Shown: piece by piece, positions 13,002 through 25,009 of the stretch
How positions within the stretch are numbered: the first letter of the stretch is position 1
Layout of the letters: each line of letters begins with the position of its first letter
Notes under the pieces: model-generated
The model's input: only the letters and a program-made list of their open reading frames with translations
Told to the model about the DNA's origin: nothing
Database searches by the model: none
Assembly: GCA_021613375.1 (NCBI GenBank)
Contig: CM038704.1
Span: 7,193,591 to 7,257,590, forward strand
Source: Megaleporinus macrocephalus
Taxonomy: Eukaryota > Chordata > Actinopteri > Characiformes > Anostomidae
Direction: 5' to 3'
Length of the DNA stretch: 64,000 bases
Translations under genes and position numbers: made by a program

Positions 13002-14000
13002 NNNNNNNNNNNNNNNNNNNNNNNNNNNNNNNNNNNNNNNNNNNNNNNNNNNNNNNNNNNNNNNNNNNNNNNNNNNNNNNNNNNNNNNNNNNNNNNNNNN
13101 NNNNNNNNNNNNNNNNNNNNNNNNNNNNNNNNNNNNNNNNNNNNNNNNNNNNNNNNNNNNNNNNNNNNNNNNNNNNNNNNNNNNNNNNNNNNNNNNNNNN
13201 NNNNNNNNNNNNNNNNNNNNNNNNNNNNNNNNNNNNNNNNNNNNNNNNNNNNNNNNNNNNNNNNNNNNNNNNNNNNNNNNNNNNNNNNNNNNNNNNNNNN
13301 NNNNNNNNNNNNNNNNNNNNNNNNNNNNNNNNNNNNNNNNNNNNNNNNNNNNNNNNNNNNNNNNNNNNNNNNNNNNNNNNNNNNNNNNNNNNNNNNNNNN
13401 NNNNNNNNNNNNNNNNNNNNNNNNNNNNNNNNNNNNNNNNNNNNNNNNNNNNNNNNNNNNNNNNNNNNNNNNNNNNNNNNNNNNNNNNNNNNNNNNNNNN
13501 NNNNNNNNNNNNNNNNNNNNNNNNNNNNNNNNNNNNNNNNNNNNNNNNNNNNNNNNNNNNNNNNNNNNNNNNNNNNNNNNNNNNNNNNNNNNNNNNNNNN
13601 NNNNNNNNNNNNNNNNNNNNNNNNNNNNNNNNNNNNNNNNNNNNNNNNNNNNNNNNNNNNNNNNNNNNNNNNNNNNNNNNNNNNNNNNNNNNNNNNNNNN
13701 NNNNNNNNNNNNNNNNNNNNNNNNNNNNNNNNNNNNNNNNNNNNNNNNNNNNNNNNNNNNNNNNNNNNNNNNNNNNNNNNNNNNNNNNNNNNNNNNNNNN
13801 NNNNNNNNNNNNNNNNNNNNNNNNNNNNNNNNNNNNNNNNNNNNNNNNNNNNNNNNNNNNNNNNNNNNNNNNNNNNNNNNNNNNNNNNNNNNNNNNNNNN
13901 NNNNNNNNNNNNNNNNNNNNNNNNNNNNNNNNNNNNNNNNNNNNNNNNNNNNNNNNNNNNNNNNNNNNNNNNNNNNNNNNNNNNNNNNNNNNNNNNNNNN
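13002..14000. other. Assembly gap (999 N)
   Basis: A run of undetermined bases whose right edge opens directly into a 33-bp tandem array. The missing sequence probably includes more of that array. The ORFs spanning it are meaningless. Confidence 1.
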
Positions 14001-14456
14001 AATTAATCCCTATGCACTGTGTAGTTAACATGTAATCAATTACAATACGTAGTGTAGTTAACATGCGATTAATCACAATATGCGGTGTAGATAACATGTA
14101 ATTAATCATAATATGCAGTGCAGCTAACATGCAATTAATCACTGTGTCATGTAGTTAACATGTTATTAATCACTATATGCAGTGATTTAACATGTAATTA
14201 ATCACTAGATGTCATGTTGTTACCATGTAATTAATCACAATACATTGCGTAGTTAACATTTAATTAATCATAATACGCAGGGTTGTTAACATGCAATTAA
14301 TCACTATGTGTCATGTAGTTAACATGTAATTAATCACAATATGTTGTGTGGTTAACATGCGATTAATCACTATACACTGTGTAGGTAATATGTCATTAAT
14401 CATAATACACAGCATAGTAAACATGTAATTTATCACTATACACCGCATAGTTAACA
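14001..14456. repeat. 33-bp minisatellite, ~14 copies, truncated by gap
   Basis: The unit is approximately GTAGTTAACATGTAATTAAT + CACAATATGCAGT. Units are 30-33 bp and rather diverged. The left edge is the assembly gap, so the true length is unknown. Confidence 0.9.
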
Positions 14457-15070
14457 TACACACACACATATAGAGGAATGAAGCCAACACACTTAAGCGA
14501 ATGATCTCTGTGCCTGTATTTACTAGTCAGTTATAAAGCTATGTATTTTAAGGTCTCTAGCTAAGTCACTGAAATTAGAACAGTAGTCAAGGCTATCAGC
14601 GATGTAGTGATATCATTCAAGGCCACTCCAGTTTATAGTACTTGCATATAGTTGGGGACTACTCTTCTTAGTGTTTAGTGTAAACAAACTTTCCTGTTAA
14701 TCAGGTTTGGTGTGACTGTTGTTCTGAAATCTAATAAAAAAGCCAATAATGAGAATGGGCTATAATCTCAGTAATACTCTGGAGGTGGTGCTATACTGTG
14801 AGAGACTGGCACTTGCACTGATCTACAGCAATACCAAAACCCATATCTCATAAATCTCTCAGTAATCTGCCTCTCATTGAGCAAGCTGTTTAAAATTAAA
14901 TTAGCCTTCTCCAATTTTCCGTCTGTTCTTTCCCAACAAGGCGATTACTTCTTCTGAAGCACTGCCACCGGCTTATGTCAATCAATACTGAAATCTGATC
15001 AGTTATATCTGAATGACCACAGAATGATAATGTTTTGGTAAAACTGTACTCAGGTCATCTGCTGGAGTTC

Positions 15071-15668
15071 ACCACATTTATCATAACTGGTGTCTAACAG
15101 GACCTCTACCTACGTCTACCTCCTACCTCTACCTCAACTTCCTACCTCTACTGTCTACCTCTACCAACCTCTACCTCCTATCTCTAGCTACCTGTACCTC
15201 CTACCTCTGACTTTACCTACCTCTACCTAATACCTCTACCAACCTTTACCTCCTATCTCCTCAAAGTTATAACCCAACTGGGGCTCAAAGTTATAACCCA
15301 ACTGGGGCTCAAAGTTATAACCCAACTGGGGCTCAAAGTTATAACCCAACTGGGGCTCAAAGTTATAACCCAACTGTGGTCCAAAGTTATAACTCAACTG
15401 CGGTCCAAAGTTATAACTCAACTGCGGTCCAAAGTTATAACCCAATTGGGGTCCAAAGTTATAACCCCATTGGGGCTCAAAGTTATAACCCAACTGGGGC
15501 CCAATGTCATAATCCAACTGGGGTCCAAAGTTATAAACCAACTGGGGCTCAAAGTTATAAACCATCTGGGGCTCAAAGTTATAACCCTACCGGGGCCCAA
15601 TGTCATAATCCAACTGGGGTCCAAAGTTATGACCCAACTGGGGTTTAATGTTATAACCCAACTGTATC
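15071..15668 (+). repeat. Family D repeat with (CTACCT)n and 24-bp array
   Basis: The block starts CACATTTATCATAACTGGTG, passes through a degenerate CTACCTCTACCT tract (15100-15255), then about 17 copies of the 24-bp unit GGGCTCAAAGTTATAACCCA + ACTG (15261-15668). A second copy with the same left end lies at 18268-18580; there the CTACC tract is long and the 24-bp unit occurs about once. Different internal segments of one element have expanded at each site. Open frames on both strands come from the 24-bp period. Confidence 0.9.
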
Positions 15669-16229
15669 CCATGTATCACCAATCAAGAATACACTACTAA
15701 GTCCATGTAAAACCTAGATAATACCCATATGAGGTCTACATGGACTTGCTGGCCAGAACTATAGGTCAACTATATGGTCAACTATAGACTATGTGATAGA
15801 CTATATAGACTATAGATTATGTGGTTTCTGATAGCGTAGCTAAAACATCATCATCAGAAAACATCAGCTGCTACCTGCTTTAGTCCATTTTTACAAACAA
15901 CATCATCCAATTATTCTTTTAAGGATAAACAATAGTTTAAGTCTTTGCTCTTAACAATGTTTTACACTGACAAGTATAGCAATACAAGTCCATCAACACA
16001 CACACACACAGACATTAAATTAGTCCTTAACCAGCTCAATCTGTGCCCCCATTTCACAACACTGACTACGCTCACTCCAAAAAAAAAAGAAAAGCCATTT
16101 CAGAGCCGTCGTTATCAAAAAAGCCAACGCTGATGACATTTGGAAACACAAAGCGTTGTGATGAGTGAATCGGCCACCTGTCAGAAACAGTGTTATCTCT
16201 GCATTAACACCCAGAGTGGGCAAGGTCCA

Positions 16230-16400
16230 CCGGAGCGGAACGTAAAACAGCGGTCAATTATGCGCGCTGTCACACCAGATAGCTCAACTTATGAATACAG
16301 CGTCGCGTTTACACGCCAAATAGAGTCCGCAGCCGAAACAGACAATTAATGGATTCTCTCTTAATGAAACTTAATTAGGTTTGTGAACGAACTGCACAAA
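16230..16400. other. Unique segment, candidate conserved noncoding element
   Basis: A repeat-free stretch with CpGs and TAATTA-type cores (GACAATTAATGG, GAAACTTAATTAGG). Nothing in it is coding. Regulatory function is a guess from texture. Confidence 0.2.
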
Positions 16401-17161
16401 ACATACTTGCGTGATTATAATTCAGAAGCATGTAGAAACACACACGCATGCAAATTTCACCTCTGCGCTCCAAACGTCTTTATACACGCTATTTTCCATG
16501 ACAACACTCGGGGGCGCCATCTTTGTTTACTTTGTGTTAGAACCTCTGGTGTGCCCGCAAATACATTGATACTAATTATAAGCAAAACGACAATAAACAT
16601 ATAAAATGACCAGCATAATATGTTCAGTTAGAGGGAGTCAGTAACTGGAAGAAGATGAAAACTTGGCTTGAACTACAGAGTTACGAACACAGCACATAAA
16701 GATCAGAGTGTTGGGGGGCCGCCTTCCAAAGAAGACCACCTGCGTCTATGACTGAAGCTCTAAATTTAAAACATCCACCCAAACCTCTGTATGTCTGCTC
16801 TTACCATTCTGTGGAGGAGAACCAGCACCAGAGCTTCCTTATCCAGAGAAATGTCTCGCTTATGAAGCTCCGAGGAAGCAGACGTGTCGGGTGCTGGTGA
16901 GTCTATCAGTTCAGTAACTGTTCTCTGATCAGTGTCCACCGCGCTAGGCTATCTGGGCTGTAACTAACACCCACACAGAGTGGCTCGGGCAGCTGGCTGG
17001 ACTTGGGTTTAACCGGCTTTCAGAAATATAAACTCACTGTCTGTGTGTAGGAGGACACGCCCACCTTCCCACTGTGCAGGTACTGATACGCTTCAGTACT
17101 TTTATAGTTTTTCATTACTGAACCGTCTACACCTTCTGAGAGTACAGAGTAATTAAACATA

Positions 17162-17515
17162 AGTAACCTCAGGCCACCTTCTCATATCACCCACCCACTG
17201 TGTTATTAACCTCAGACCACCTTCTCATATCACCCACCCACTGTGTTAATAACCTCAGACCACCTTCTCATATCACCCACCCACTGTGTTAATAACCTCA
17301 GACCACCTTCTCATATCACCCACCCACTGTGTTATTAACCTCAGACCACCTTCTCATATCACCCACCCACTGTGTTATTAACCTCAAACCACCTTCTCAT
17401 ATCACCCACCCACTGTGTTAATAACCTCAGACCACCTTCTCATATCACCCACCCACTGTGTTATTTACCTCAGACCACCTTCTCATATCACCCAGTCACT
17501 GTGTTATTAACCTCG
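17162..17515. repeat. 43-bp minisatellite, ~8 copies
   Basis: The unit is TAACCTCAGACCACCTTCTC + ATATCACCCACCCACTGTGTTAT, period exactly 43 bp (17164, 17207 and so on). Copies are over 90% alike, differing mainly at TTATTAACC versus TTAATAACC, so the amplification is recent. Confidence 0.95.
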
Positions 17516-17730
17516 GATGAGGCAGTGTTGTCCCATTCGAACTTCTTACTGTCTCTCTGGTCTCCTCCATTAACAAACACAGGTTACACAACTCCTGAAA
17601 TGCATGTACCCTGTGTTTGTTAAAGGAAATTTATTACTAAAGACATTGATGCTAGACTGTAAGTTTGCAAAGTGGACTGTCTCTCCTTTTTTTTATTTTT
17701 ATTATTGTATATATATTTTTTTCAAATATA

Positions 17731-18130
17731 CACTACCGTTCAAAAGTTTGGGATCACAGTAAAATGTTCTTGGTTTCAATGGAGTATCTTCCTTCCTTAA
17801 CAATGGACTGACTGGTCTCTAAAGAAAGTATGAGTAGGAGTATGGTATTGTGTGTAGTTGATCTGTGGATAAACACTGATGATGGATTTGTAAGTAAACA
17901 GCCCTAATGTTAATGATGGGAGTTGTCATGGAGTTGAATGTTTCTTGTTGGTTGATCCTCAGGACAGAACCCAAACCAGAGACATTGTGGAGCTTCTTGA
18001 TATCAAGGTTGACCCAAACACTGACATACAAGCTGCATGTTCATTACTTTTGTATGTTTTGGTTTGTTTTCGAGGTGGTTCTTATATGTGCAACTATATC
18101 AACTGCAGCTAATCTTTCAGTTTAAATCTC
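17731..18130. mobile_element. Left end of Tc1-like element (solo TIR)
   Basis: TA followed by CACTACCGTTCAAAAGTTTG, a standard Tc1-like terminal repeat of fish. No matching inverted end was seen before the ptprt exons, so the element is truncated. The downstream sequence has no transposase reading frame. Confidence 0.5.
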
Positions 18131-18267
18131 TTTTCACAGACATCAGGATCACATGCATATCACTGCTGTCCAATTTTTTGCTCTCCATTTTTTGGTGAAT
18201 TTTAGTTTTCTACATAATCTGAGCTCAATTGTTGCCTTTTACAATGTGTTGAGAGTTCATCCCCTTA

Positions 18268-18580
18268 ACCACATTTATAATAACTGGTGTCTAGCAGTAC
18301 CTCTACCTAACTCTACTGTCTACCTTTACCTACCTCTACCTCTACCTCCTACCTCTACTGTCTACCTCTACCTACCTCTACCTCAACATCCTACCTCTAC
18401 TGTCTACCTCTACCTACCACTACCAACCTCTATCTCTACCTCCTATCCCTACCTACCTCTACCTACCCCTACCTTCTACTTCTGATTCATACATCATCCA
18501 TAAGACCACTGGTAATTGGCACTTTACCCACAATAATGCCCATCCCCACACTGGGGCCAAAAGTTATAACCCAACTGGGC
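18268..18580 (+). repeat. Family D repeat, second copy
   Basis: CACATTTATAATAACTGGTG, then a (CTACCT)-rich tract with CTACTGTCTACC interruptions, ending near AAGTTATAACCCAACTGGG. It is the counterpart of 15071-15668 without the 24-bp expansion. Confidence 0.8.
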
Positions 18581-18589
18581 CAATGTTGA

Positions 18590-18790
18590 TTGGGCCAATA
18601 GAAATGGGCTAATGATGATTGGGCCAATAGAAATGTTCCAAAATAGCTCGGAAAAAATTCTGGTTGCATTGACTTACATTAAAAGTAAAGACAGTTTTTG
18701 TGCTCTCCTGTAAAGTTGGAATTTTGGAAGATATGTTGTGATATTTTTCTATATACATTTCTCTTGCGTCATCAACTAAACTAGTGCAGA
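18590..18790 (-). repeat. Dispersed repeat family A, inverted copy
   Basis: Shows GGGCCAATAGAAATGTTCCA, then GACTTACATTAAAAGTAAAG, then CTCTCCTGTAAAGTTGGAAT. It ends about 300 bp before the VEVGR exon. Confidence 0.8.
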
Positions 18791-18997
18791 CTCCTCACCT
18801 CCATCGGAATCACGACTGTTACTTCAACAAATCAACAAATACATGGAATTTGTCCGGAGCGTCCAAACCTTTGCGTAGTCAACATTTAAAACTATCTCAA
18901 ATGAACGCATTTAATTGTTCAGTCGTCTTCTGGAGTGAACAAACTTGGAACTGAGCAGGTTCTATGATATTTGTGACTTGTTCACACGGTTCTATCA

Positions 18998-19356
<359 letters not shown>

Positions 19357-19393
19357 CTTGTGTGGCGATGTAGTGTCTCGGCCTGTGGTAACC
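19357..19393 (-). CDS. ptprt: ptprt-like 37-nt micro-exon (GYHRPRHYIATQ)
   Basis: A 37-nt exon encoding GYHRPRHYIATQ plus one base of the next codon. The acceptor is a strong pyrimidine tract ending CTCTCCGCAG and the donor is GTAATT. YIATQGP, completed by the next exon, is PTP motif 3. The sequence appears identical to remembered vertebrate PTPRT, and an exon of this small size is expected in R2B genes. It lies 14.5 kb past the DYINANYID exon but only 174 bp before the next exon. It is too short for ORF callers and is found only by motif. Confidence 0.93.
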
Positions 19394-19446
19394 CTGCGGA
19401 GAGGAGAGAAACAAGGAGGTCACGCCACCCGCAGCTCCTGCAACAT

Positions 19447-20400
19447 CATAACTACATCTACATCCACAGTGTTTGGCAGATACTCTTATTTACAGGTAGT
19501 GTTACAGTTTATCTGTACACGGGTAGGTGAAGGTTGTGTTACAGTTTACCTGTACACAGGTAGGTGAAGGTAGTGTTACAGTTTATCTGTACACGGGTAG
19601 GTGAAGGTAGTGTTACAGTTTACCTGTACACAGGTAGGTGAAGGTAGTGTTACAGTTTACCTGTACACAGGTAGGTGAAGGTAGTGTTACAGTTTATCTG
19701 TACACATGTAGGTGAAGGTAGTGTTACAGTTTATCTGTACACATGTAGGTGAAGGTAGTGTTACAGTTTACCTGTATACAGGTAGGTGAAGGTAGTGTTA
19801 CAGTTTACCTGTACACAGGTCGGTGAAGGTAGTGTTACAGTTTACCTGTACACAGGTAGGTGAAGGTAGTGTTACAGTTTACCTGTACACAGGTAGGTGA
19901 AGGTAGTGTTACAGTTTACCTGTACACAGGTAGGTGAAGGTAGTGTTACAGTTTATCTGTACACAGGTCGGTGAAGGTAGTGTTACAGTTTACCTGTACA
20001 CAGGTCGGTGAAGGTAGTGTTACAGTTTAGCTGTACACAGGTAGGTGAAGGTAGTGTTACAGTTTACCTGTACACAGGTCGGTGAAGGTAGTGTTACAGT
20101 TTACCTGTATACAGGTCGGTGAAGGTAGTGTTACAGTTTACCTGTACACAGGTAGGTGAAGGTAGTGTTACAGTTTACCTGTACACAGGTAGGTGAAGGT
20201 AGTGTTACAGTTTACCTGTACACAGATAGGTGTAGGTAGTGTTACAGTTTATCTGTACACAGGTAGGTGAAGGTAGTGTTACAGTTTACCTGTACACAGG
20301 TAGGTGAAGGTAGTGTTACAGTTTATCTATATACAGGTAGGTGAAGGTAGTGTTACAGTTTACCTGTACACAGGTAGGTGAAGGTAGTGCTACAGTTCAA
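19447..20400 (+). repeat. 37-bp minisatellite (~24 copies) inside a dispersed element
   Basis: A dispersed-element end (CAGTGTTTGGCAGATACTCT) runs into about 24 copies of GTAGGTGAAGGTAGTGTTAC + AGTTTACCTGTACACAG. Each unit has a near-palindrome ACCTGTACACAGGT. The array begins about 100 bp upstream, in gene direction, of the GYHRPRHYIATQ acceptor. Homologous arrays lie at 32270-32745 (inverted) and 48725-49500. Confidence 0.95.
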
Positions 20401-20579
20401 GGTGGAGGTAGTGTTAGGAGTCCTACCCAAGGACTCTTATTGGTATAGCATAGGGGGGCTACCCAGGTGGAAAATCTAACACCAGTGTGTAGCATGGGTG
20501 GCAGAAATGTTATCCACTACACTACACCAACCACTGACTGAAGATTGGTGAACACTTCAGGTGTGTCACTTCAGTCTTG

Positions 20580-20760
20580 TATCTCCAAGAAAAAAACCTA
20601 CTTTACTTTTAATGTAAGTGAATGGAACCAGACATCTTCCCAAGTCATTTTGGCTCATTTATTTTAGTTCATTCATCATGAACTTCACACACAATGTTAA
20701 AGGCGACTGACATTTTTAAGTTATGTCCAAAACTACGTAACAGGTGTTTTTGCCAGTAAA
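20580..20760 (+). repeat. Dispersed repeat family A, copy
   Basis: CTTTTAATGTAAGTGAATGG, CATTTTGGCTCATTTATTTT and CACACACAATGTTAAAGGCG mark a diverged copy next to the Tc1-type short element. Confidence 0.7.
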
Positions 20761-20771
20761 ATCAACATATA

Positions 20772-21172
20772 CACTACCTGTCAAAAGTTTGGGAACACCT
20801 TACTAAAAGTTTTACTAAAAGTAAAACGAAAAGTTGGAACCCATGTACAAAAATACCTCCAAACCTGTATCAGAACAAGATCTCAGCATGTACACTATCT
20901 TCTTCAGTCCTGTTAGAGAAGCAACTCATGTGGCTCCTCATGAAGCTGCTGGCCAGAATGTTCAAAGTATGTAAACCTGCTTCAGAGCAAATGAGCTCAT
21001 TTCTAAAACCTCTAAACATTCTTTAAATGTTTTATTCTGCTCCAGGAATAGTTCCATACCTCTTATTCTACAGTTTTAATCTCTTCACCATTAGTATCTA
21101 ATATTAATACTATTAATATAGTACAAATAAGTATAACTTGCATGGGTGTGTCCAAACTTTTGACTGACAGTG
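20772..21172. mobile_element. Short non-autonomous Tc1-type element
   Basis: About 400 bp bounded by CACTACCTGTCAAAAGTTTG on the left and, inverted, CAAACTTTTGACTGACAGTG on the right, with TA at the left border. The interior has no ORF. The right TA is mutated. Confidence 0.75.
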
Positions 21173-22038
21173 TGAATGCAGTAGCTGGAAACAAGAAGTA
21201 GTTGATGTTTTGTGAGCTAGATGAAGAAACAGCCTGGTTCCAGATTCCCAGCAGGCTGGCTGTATTTTAATGAAGTGCTGTTCAGGTTTTGGAGGATAAG
21301 TACAAATAATACTGCTTCTCCTTTAGGAGCGATTTGGAAACGTTTACACAAACACACTGACAAACATAGTTTAATGTTCTTTCTGAGCAAGTATCTCTGC
21401 ACTGCCCTGCCCGTATCATTTCACAGCTACCTAAAACTTTTACACAGACTGTTTATGTGTGCTAATTAATACCGCTGTGAATAGTTCTCACTCTGAAGAA
21501 CAAGACTGCAGCGTTGAATGTAATGCAAGAAGTGCTGCAGTTCGTTCCATGGTGGGGCAACTGTAACGCTCAGTATTAATAAAGCATATCATACATGTGA
21601 TATTTAGTAGCCTAATGTTATTGAAGAGTTTGTTTTGTATTAGGCAGAGGTGTACAGCACTTCTGGAGCTGAAAACCCGGCCCAGAATAAATAGAGAAGT
21701 GGAAAAGTGGTGGTTGTATAACTTAAGAAGTGCAAAGAATGAGGGATGAATAAATGACAAGTAGAGGACATAGATTTCTGTTCAGACTCTTTCCTCACAT
21801 CTTAAATTGCCTGAACACACTTTATGAATGGTTTACAACTATAACTGGTTATTAATTATATTATAAACATCTGGAAATATCTGAGTAAGAGCAACATTGA
21901 CCTGCCTTGACCAACATTGTATATGCAAACTGTAACATATACCTGCTTATTAATGCTTTGTAATCATTTTAAACCATTCATAACTCTTTATAAGGGTAGG
22001 CCTATTCTAAAGTGGTACCGACAACTGTAACTGAAGTA

Positions 22039-23109
22039 CCCTATATTGTAAAAAGTATTCATTCACCCATCCAAGTCACTGAATTCAAGTGTTCCAATCA
22101 CTTTCATGGTCACAGGTGTATAAAACCAAGCACCTAGTCCTGCAGACTGCTTCTACACACATTAGTAAAGAATGGGTCTCTCTCAGGAGCTCAGTGAACT
22201 CCAGCGTGGGACCATGATAGGACGCCACCTGTGCAACAAGTCCAGTGGTGAAGTTTCCTCACTACTAAATATTCCACAGTGGACTGTCAGTGGTGTTCTA
22301 ACAAAGTGGGAGCGACTGGGAACGACAGCAACTCAGCCATCAAGTGCTTGCCACGTACAATGACAGAGCGGGTCAGTGGATGCTGAGGAGCATAGTGCAC
22401 AGAGGTCACCAACTTTCTACAGACTCAATCACTACAGACCTCCAAACTTCATGTGGTCTTCAGATCAGCTCAAGAACAGAGCACAGAGAGCTTCATGGAA
22501 TGGGTTTCATGGCCGAGCAGCTGCATCCAAGCCTAACATCACTAAGCGCAATGCAGAGTGTCAGATGCAGTGGTGTAAAGCATGCCACCACTGGACTCTA
22601 GAGTGCTGGACACGTGTTCTCTGGAGTGACCAATCACGCTTCTCTATCTGGCAATCCGATGGACAAATCTGGGTTTGGTGGTTACCAGGAGAACGGTTCT
22701 TGTCTGATTGCATTGTGACGAGTGTAAAGTTTGGTGGAGGGGGCATTATGGTGTGGGGTTGTTTCTCAGAAGTTGGGCTCGGCCCCTTAGTTCCAGTGAA
22801 AGGAACTCTTAATCTTGACCTCAACCTGGTAGAACACCTTTGGGATAAATTAGAGCGGAGACTGTGAGCCAGAACTTCTCGTCCAACATCAGTGTCTGAC
22901 GTCACTAATGTGCTTCTGGAAGAACTGTTGGTCAAACATTCCCATAAATACTCTCCTAAACCGTGCGGAGAGCCTTCCCAGAAGAGTTGAAGCTGTTTCA
23001 GCTGCAAAGGCTGGGCCGACATCATATTAAACCCTATGGATTAAGAATGGGACGTCACTCAAGTTTAAGTTCATTAGGCAGACGAGCGAATACTTTTGGC
23101 AATGTAGTG
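22039..23109 (+). mobile_element. Tc1/mariner-like transposon, deleted copy
   Basis: A 1071-bp element between TA dinucleotides (22037-22038 and 23110-23111). Terminal repeats are imperfect: CCCTATATTGTAAAAAGTAT on the left against CACTACATTGCCAAAAGTAT inward from the right. It carries a broken transposase gene and so cannot move on its own. Confidence 0.9.
22172..22985 (+). pseudogene. Tc1-like transposase pseudogene
   Basis: Starts MGLSQELSELQRGTMIGRHL, the N-terminal helix-turn-helix region of a Tc1-like transposase. It then needs a frame change near 22350 to read [20 protein letters not shown] and another near 22500 to read [20 protein letters not shown]. The first catalytic Asp is in SDQSRFSIW (usually SDESRF). 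[12 protein letters not shown] is present, but after PVKGTLN the sequence jumps to [14 protein letters not shown], so the segment carrying the second catalytic Asp is deleted and only the last DDE acidic residue remains. Open frames on the opposite strand are shadows. Confidence 0.9.
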
Positions 23110-23449
23110 TATGTTTCTATTATTTAAGCTAATATGTATAATCTAGGTCAGTCAGGGCCATAAAAGAGTGATTGGTAGTAACTGTAACACAGCCTGACAG
23201 CAGCCCTCGAACTCAGCCTGCATACTAGCCAGAAGCTACAGGACTCACATGGATAGCTCACATTTGCTTTCACTCGGCGGGTTGATGGATTGCAGCGATA
23301 TAAGGTTAAATTAGAGAGCAGACGCCTTTAGAGAGCTAAACAAAAATACTGTGCACCCAGAAAGCAAGCGCTGATCCACAGAATCATTATTTAGATATTA
23401 GACAGTTCACGCTTCCCTCACATCTGCTTTATTTAACCTGCTGTAGTGA

Positions 23450-23580
23450 TGCAACGTCTTGGCCTTTTATTGTAAGTCAATGTAGCAAGTAATTTTGAAT
23501 CATCTCTATCGGCCCATTCATCATGAAATATCCAAACAATGTAAAGGGCAGCTGGCATTTGCAAATTAGAGGAAAGAGGA
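23450..23580 (+). repeat. Dispersed repeat family A, copy
   Basis: TTGTAAGTCAATGTAGC, CTCTATCGGCCCATTCATCA and AATGTAAAGGGCAGCTGGCA mark the right half of the family. Confidence 0.75.
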
Positions 23581-23716
23581 TGTTTCCCTGCTGCCTGTGG
23601 AGGTTGCCATCACATCTACCAGTCGAGAGTTGAGCAACGGGATTTTGTGCACAGAAAAGTTGGAGCATGCCTGTTCTCTCTGAAACCACAGAAGCCATGC
23701 TACTGTTTTTACCGGG

Positions 23717-24420
23717 CACCTGTTCAATGCTACAGTATATAGCAGCTATGCAACTGTTAGGATTGGGCACCTGTTCAATGCTACAGTATATAGCAGCTAT
23801 GCAACTGTTTGGATTGGGCACCTGTTTAATGCTACAGTATATAGCAGCTATGCAACTGCTTGGATTGGGCACCTGTTCAATGCTACAGTATATAGCAGCT
23901 ATGAGACTGTTTGGACTGGGCACCTGTTCAATTCTACAGCATATAGCAGCCATGCAGCTGTTTGGACCGGGCACCTGTTTAATGCTACAGCATATAGCAG
24001 CCATGCAGCTGTTTGGACTGGGCACCTGTTTAATTCTACAGCATATAGCAGCCATGCAGCTGTTTGGACCAGGCACTTGTTTGATGTTAAGGTATATAGC
24101 AGCCATACAACTGTTTGGACTGGGCACCTGTTCAATTCTACAGCATATAGCAGCCATGCAGCTGTTTGGACTGGGCACCTGTTCAATTCTACAGCATATA
24201 GCAGCCATGCAACTGTTTGGACTGGGCACCTGTTCAATTCTACAGCATATAGCAGCTATGCAGCTGTTTGGACTGGGAATCTGTTTGATGCTATATAGCA
24301 GCTATGTGACTGTTTGGACAGGATACCTGTTCAATGCTACAGTATACAGTGTAGCAGCTATGCAGCTGTTTGGACCGGGCACCTGTTTAATGCTTCATTA
24401 TATAGCAGACACTTGGAATT
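23717..24420. repeat. 51-bp minisatellite, ~13 copies
   Basis: The unit is GGGCACCTGTTCAATGCTAC + AGTATATAGCAGCTATGCAACTGTTTGGATT. Because 51 is a multiple of three and the unit lacks stops in several frames, open frames of about 250 codons appear on both strands. These are periodic artefacts, not genes. Two blocks are visible: an early TACAGTATATAGCAGCTATG type and a later TACAGCATATAGCAGCCATG type. Confidence 0.95.
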
Positions 24421-24639
24421 GTAACTTATAATTACAACATATTAACCCAATAAAAACTAGCACTTGCCATATTGTACAGTAAAGTGCCGCACTAGTTCTC
24501 AAGAACATTATGCGTTACGGGAATTACACAGTCCTTCTCTCTCAGTCACATCTAAATGTCACTAGCTATAACTCTCAGCAGCGTTTGAGCCAGAAGGAAA
24601 CACATTAACGATCACTGTCACTCGGCTCGCTCACACAAG

Positions 24640-24860
24640 AACACATCGGTCAATGTTACGAGTGAATCCCCTGCAAGACGGAGCCGGTAATCATTTTATT
24701 AGCTGCCGTGATGCCGGGCGACATGATTATAGATCCGCCGAAGGAGGCAATCGCTTGTGTCTGTATCGCACTGAGCGTGATGTATTTATGCCCATTTGCC
24801 TCCATAGCATACTAGACTACAATCATATCGACAGTATCATTATAGGGCTTGGATGGTTGA
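24640..24860. other. Unique CpG-containing segment, candidate conserved element
   Basis: Repeat-free, with GGTAATCATTTTATTAGCTG, CCGCCGAAGGAGG and GTGATGTATTTATGCCC. It looks unlike its repetitive neighbours. No ORF in it resembles a known protein. Confidence 0.25.
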
Positions 24861-25009
24861 GTTACACCCGGTGACAGCGTGTACAGTAGATACAGTGAGA
24901 AAGGTTCACAAACACGCAGGCAGCTGCTCAGTCAAGCAGCCGTGCAGGCCTGAGTCCAGTACTGATAGCAGACATGGCACTGTGCCGTGTTAAAGCTCAG
25001 CTTTGTTTA

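Noticed and set aside
12939..14142. ORFs of 355 and 387 codons
   Set aside because: They consist of the assembly gap read through.
15236..15700. YNFGPQL / VQSYNPTGA repeat proteins
   Set aside because: Products of the 24-bp minisatellite, open in several frames on both strands.
22561..23025. 154-codon minus-strand ORF
   Set aside because: Antisense shadow of the Tc1-like transposase pseudogene.
23667..24431. Open frames of ~250 codons on both strands
   Set aside because: They follow a 51-bp tandem unit, a multiple of three without stops. Both strands are open and the product is a mere repeat.
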